A program made the position numbers and the translations under genes. Shown here in pieces: positions 61,705-64,000 of a stretch of 64,000 nt of DNA. Where the stretch lies: assembly GCF_900447045.1 (NCBI RefSeq), contig NZ_UAWH01000005.1:744001-808000 (forward strand). The letters run 5' to 3'. The number at the start of each line of letters is the position of its first letter. Position 1 is the first letter of the stretch. The notes below the pieces were generated by a model. It did not search any database, was not told the origin of the DNA, and saw only the letters and a program-made list of their open reading frames with translations. The stretch is from Clostridium paraputrificum. GTDB taxonomy: Bacteria > Bacillota > Clostridia > Clostridiales > Clostridiaceae.

Positions 61705-62682
61705 CTAAGAAGATTGAGTAAATGTACTATTATCTATGATTTTTCTAGATTTATATAGATATTTAGCTTTTACAGAACCTAATGTAATAATAAATAGAAC
61801 TAATAATATTGTTATCTCAGATAATACAACCCTAAAAGGTGTTGAATAATTTACAAGTGGTGTTATATATATAAGTTTTATAACTGCTCCGTGGAATATA
61901 TACATAATTAATGAATTTTGTCCTATAGTATGAAGCTTAGTTACTTTTGATGGAGTATAACTTAGTATTAATCCGCCTAATACAAATGAGCCGACGTAAT
62001 GAAATATTCTAATAAAGAATGGGAAAAGACGGTTATCATAGTAGAATTCATATTTAGTATATTCAAATAGAAGTTCTAGCATAGTTTGATCCTTTAATAA
62101 GTAAAGGACAAATAAAACTACTATAGAAGACAGTAATAAGTGAATTCTATATTTTTTTAACTTTTCTAAGTATTCTTTTTTGAACATCATTCCAACTACA
62201 AAATAAGGTAAAAAGAAAAAAGTTCTTGAGACACTAGCATAGCTACCAACACTATCATCAAAACCTATAGCTAAAGAAACAATTAATGATAGTATAAGCC
62301 ACTTTTTCTTATCCTTTATATAATCTGATAAAATGTACCAGAATATTAAAGATAATAAATACCACATAGTCCATTGTGGTGTGAAAAATTCTAGAGTTAA
62401 TGAACTGCTAAATACAAATCTATTTAAAAGATAGTAGAAAATTTGTACACATAAATATATCTTGAATATTTTTATTACTTTTTCTTGAGTTGTTCTTTTG
62501 CTTTTTGTGCAAAAATATCCTGAAACAAATGTAAATAGGGGCATATGGAACATGTATAGTACCAGTAAGAAGTAATGTGTGTTTAAACAAGACGGTTGTG
62601 CATGTTCTAAAGAGTTCCCTATAATTACAGAAATAATTAAAAAGGCTTTAAGATTGTCAAAATAATAATCCCTGGTTTTAAT
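61705..62682 (-). CDS. Acyltransferase family 3 membrane protein with apparent AUU start
   Basis: A membrane O-acyltransferase-like protein of about 325 residues and ten TM helices. The conserved N-terminal block (RDYYFDNLKAFLIISVIIGN, then FHMPLFTFVSGYF) matches the family that includes OatA-like and fucose 4-O-acetylase-like enzymes. No ATG, GTG or TTG stands near the real N-terminus. A strong GGGGAGGGG (62697-62689) precedes three ATT codons; the third, at 62682, has 8-nt spacing from GGAGG. The only upstream in-frame candidate, TTG at 62739, is the -35 TTGACA of the promoter. So AUU initiation is proposed. Acceptor unknown. Confidence 0.75.
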   Translation of the reverse strand: MKTRDYYFDNLKAFLIISVIIGNSLEHAQPSCLNTHYFLLVLYMFHMPLFTFVSGYFCTKSKRTTQEKVIKIFKIYLCVQIFYYLLNRFVFSSSLTLEFFTPQWTMWYLLSLIFWYILSDYIKDKKKWLILSLIVSLAIGFDDSVGSYASVSRTFFFLPYFVVGMMFKKEYLEKLKKYRIHLLLSSIVVLFVLYLLKDQTMLELLFEYTKYEFYYDNRLFPFFIRIFHYVGSFVLGGLILSYTPSKVTKLHTIGQNSLIMYIFHGAVIKLIYITPLVNYSTPFRVVLSEITILLVLFIITLGSVKAKYLYKSRKIIDNSTFTQSS

Positions 62683-62710
62683 AATAATCCCCTCCCCTTG
62701 TATATAAAAT

Positions 62711-62739
62711 ATTACATAAATATTACAAAACAATGTCAA
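62711..62739 (-). promoter_or_regulatory. Acyltransferase promoter
   Basis: On the - strand TTGACA (62739-62734), 17-bp spacer, TGTAAT (62716-62711). The start of transcription would fall near 62705, just before the GGGGAGGGG site. Confidence 0.7.
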
Positions 62740-62828
62740 TTATATTACTTGAATTATATTTGTCAATATAAATAGAAGAAGTAATATTACATAAGTTAGT
62801 AAAATAATATTAATAGAGGGTGATGGAT

Positions 62829-63632
62829 ATGTGGTTTAAGAACTTATTTAAGAGAAAAAAAAGTAATACTATTAAACAAGAAAATAAAAATATAACTACT
62901 GTTGCATTTGTTGCTTTAGAAAATAGAGAACTTCCTAACAAAAGTAACTTTAAAGATTATTTAGATGATAAATTTAACATAAGAATATTTATTAATAAGT
63001 GGAAAGAGGATATAGGAACTATAGATATAGAAGATAAACAGGTAATAATAACGTTAATGCCACATCCAATTGATTGGGATGAGATTAATCAATCTTGTGA
63101 AAGGGCATGGTACTTTAAACAAGCAAGAAGTAAGATGAGTAAGCATACTGCACATTTAGTTATATCTATTAATGGAAGGTTAGATGAACAAGTTAGGAAT
63201 TGTATCTTACTAAGCAAGGTAATAGTAGCTATAATAAATTCTACTAATGTATTAGGAGTATATTGGTATAATATACAAACAATAAGGTCCCCGGAGGAAT
63301 TTGAAAATAAAATTGTAAGTTTAGATGAAGAAAGTCTTCCTATTGAATTATGGGTGGACATAAGAATGCGAATGAATGGAAACTTTAAACAGGATATCTA
63401 TACTGTAGGAATGGATAAGCTAGGCTTAAAGAATATTGAAATACTTAATTGTAAATTAGATTATTATATTTTATATATTTTTGTGTATGAAGTATGTTTG
63501 AATATGGTGTCAAAATGTTATGAGTATAGAGAAAAGGATATAATTGAAGAAGGAAAATATAAGTTCCAAGTTGAATATAATAAAGGATCAATAATTGATA
63601 ATAAAGAAGTAATAAATTTTATTTCGTTATAA
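62829..63632 (+). CDS. DUF4261-like protein
   Basis: A 267-residue soluble protein. A basic, lysine-rich N-terminus (FKNLFKRKKSN) precedes a domain with TVAFVALENRELP, VVAIINSTNVLGVYWYN and SLPIELWVDIRM, which I associate with DUF4261; no enzymatic motif stands out. The C-terminal MDKLGLKNIEILNCK stretch is also typical. Start choice lies between ATG 62823 and 62829; the latter is better spaced from GAGGG. Function unknown. The next gene starts 13 nt later and is probably co-transcribed. Confidence 0.6.
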   Translation: MWFKNLFKRKKSNTIKQENKNITTVAFVALENRELPNKSNFKDYLDDKFNIRIFINKWKEDIGTIDIEDKQVIITLMPHPIDWDEINQSCERAWYFKQARSKMSKHTAHLVISINGRLDEQVRNCILLSKVIVAIINSTNVLGVYWYNIQTIRSPEEFENKIVSLDEESLPIELWVDIRMRMNGNFKQDIYTVGMDKLGLKNIEILNCKLDYYILYIFVYEVCLNMVSKCYEYREKDIIEEGKYKFQVEYNKGSIIDNKEVINFISL

Positions 63633-63645
63633 AGGAGGAGTGTTT

Positions 63646-64000
63646 ATGGATTCAGTCTTATTTATAGTTGATATGAACAATGGTTTTGCAAGAGAAGGGG
63701 CATTATCAAGTGAACGAGTAGAGAAAATAATACCTAATATAGTAAAGGTGATAGAAGAATTTAAAGATAATGGGGATAGAATTGTGGCATTTACAGATAG
63801 TCACAAAAAGGATGCAGCTGAATTTAAGAGTTTTCCACCTCATTGTGTAGAAGGTACAGCAGAGTGTGAATTGGTAGATGAAATTAAGGCATATGAAGAA
63901 GATATGAAGGTTATAAAGAAAAATTCTACAAATGCATTTTTGGAAGAAGAGACACAAATAGAAGTAAATGACTTAATTAATAAAGGCGTTAAGAAGTGGT
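63646..64000 (+). CDS. Isochorismatase/nicotinamidase-family hydrolase (partial)
   Basis: The first 118 codons of a cysteine hydrolase, cut by the window end. LFIVDMNNGFAREGAL carries the catalytic Asp9, TDSH near 46 and FPPHCVEGTAECELVDEI near 58-75 match the metal and substrate region of PncA-like nicotinamidases, and K90 in VIKKNSTNAF is the catalytic-lysine candidate. The catalytic Cys would lie beyond the window. Start follows AAAGGAGGAG. Confidence 0.85.
   Translation, partial: MDSVLFIVDMNNGFAREGALSSERVEKIIPNIVKVIEEFKDNGDRIVAFTDSHKKDAAEFKSFPPHCVEGTAECELVDEIKAYEEDMKVIKKNSTNAFLEEETQIEVNDLINKGVKKW

Noticed and set aside
62683..62739. TTG at 62739 as start of the acyltransferase gene
   Set aside because: It lies in the TTGACA -35 of a well-formed promoter, has no ribosome binding site, and the extra residues are not part of the family's N-terminus.
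1..64000. CRISPR arrays, insertion sequences, prophage, tRNA and rRNA genes
   Set aside because: No spaced repeats, transposase or integrase reading frames, cloverleaf sequences or rRNA blocks were seen on reading both strands; a covariance search was not possible.

Overview
The window is chromosomal DNA of a low-G+C (roughly 30% by eye) anaerobic, spore-forming Firmicute, most likely Clostridium sensu stricto. Supporting signs are the AT-rich codon choice, strong GGAGG-type ribosome binding sites, frequent TTG/GTG starts, CotF-like spore coat proteins, orphan sensor kinases, a thioredoxin reductase that has lost its NADPH site, a split transketolase and a polA-coaE-lytic transglycosylase cluster. 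The species assignment is inference. I see no rRNA, tRNA, CRISPR array, prophage or insertion sequence.

Layout. 1-11.4 kb: a phosphotransferase, a stand-alone ATP-cone protein, a Mg2+ import locus (M-box-like riboswitch, 39-codon leader ORF, mgtA), a purine permease, an APC amino-acid transporter, a LysR/TDT-transporter pair and NADP isocitrate dehydrogenase. 11.4-12.4 kb: a gene-poor AT-rich gap. 12.4-16.5 kb: a cellobiose-type PTS locus (IIB, unknown protein, IIC, DUF3284 protein with an Ala/Lys/Glu-rich tail) and glutaminase. 16.6-24.9 kb: polA, coaE, a lytic transglycosylase, a GH8-like membrane-anchored protein, a YhgE/Pip protein and a lipase-like hydrolase. 25-33.5 kb: two tandem orphan histidine kinases, TspO, a BglG-type antiterminator, topB and tpx. 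33.5-39.1 kb: lrgAB, an HxlR regulator with a CcdA-TlpA fusion, and a NitT/TauT-type ABC importer. 39.4-47.2 kb: a pentose/nucleoside cluster. 47.5-55.5 kb: a broken acetyltransferase, thioredoxin and an FFTR-like reductase, spore coat genes, a DedA-glycosyltransferase-acyltransferase operon, a two-component system and cspA. 55.6-61.6 kb: the Leloir galactose genes (galK-galE-galT-galR, divergent galM). 61.7-64 kb: an acyltransferase with an apparent AUU start, a DUF4261-like protein and the 5' part of a nicotinamidase-like gene.

Systems that hang together. (1) mgtA has two stacked leader devices: an M-box-like aptamer with a matched antiterminator/terminator, then a well-initiated short ORF that is acidic and then hydrophobic. 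(2) The 39.4-47.2 kb cluster reads as a nucleoside-to-pentose route: a DUF3100-like membrane protein plus a small membrane partner (candidate transporter), nucleoside hydrolase, ribokinase, a LacI regulator with two operators, split transketolase, and a transaldolase that carries one in-frame stop. (3) The promoters of the DedA envelope operon and of the neighbouring response regulator both carry 11-bp-phased CTTTAG-type repeats ending just before the -10, which suggests a small envelope regulon. (4) The gal promoter has a GalR-like palindrome fitted into its spacer and -10.

All functional calls come from reading motifs and context; no database search was run.
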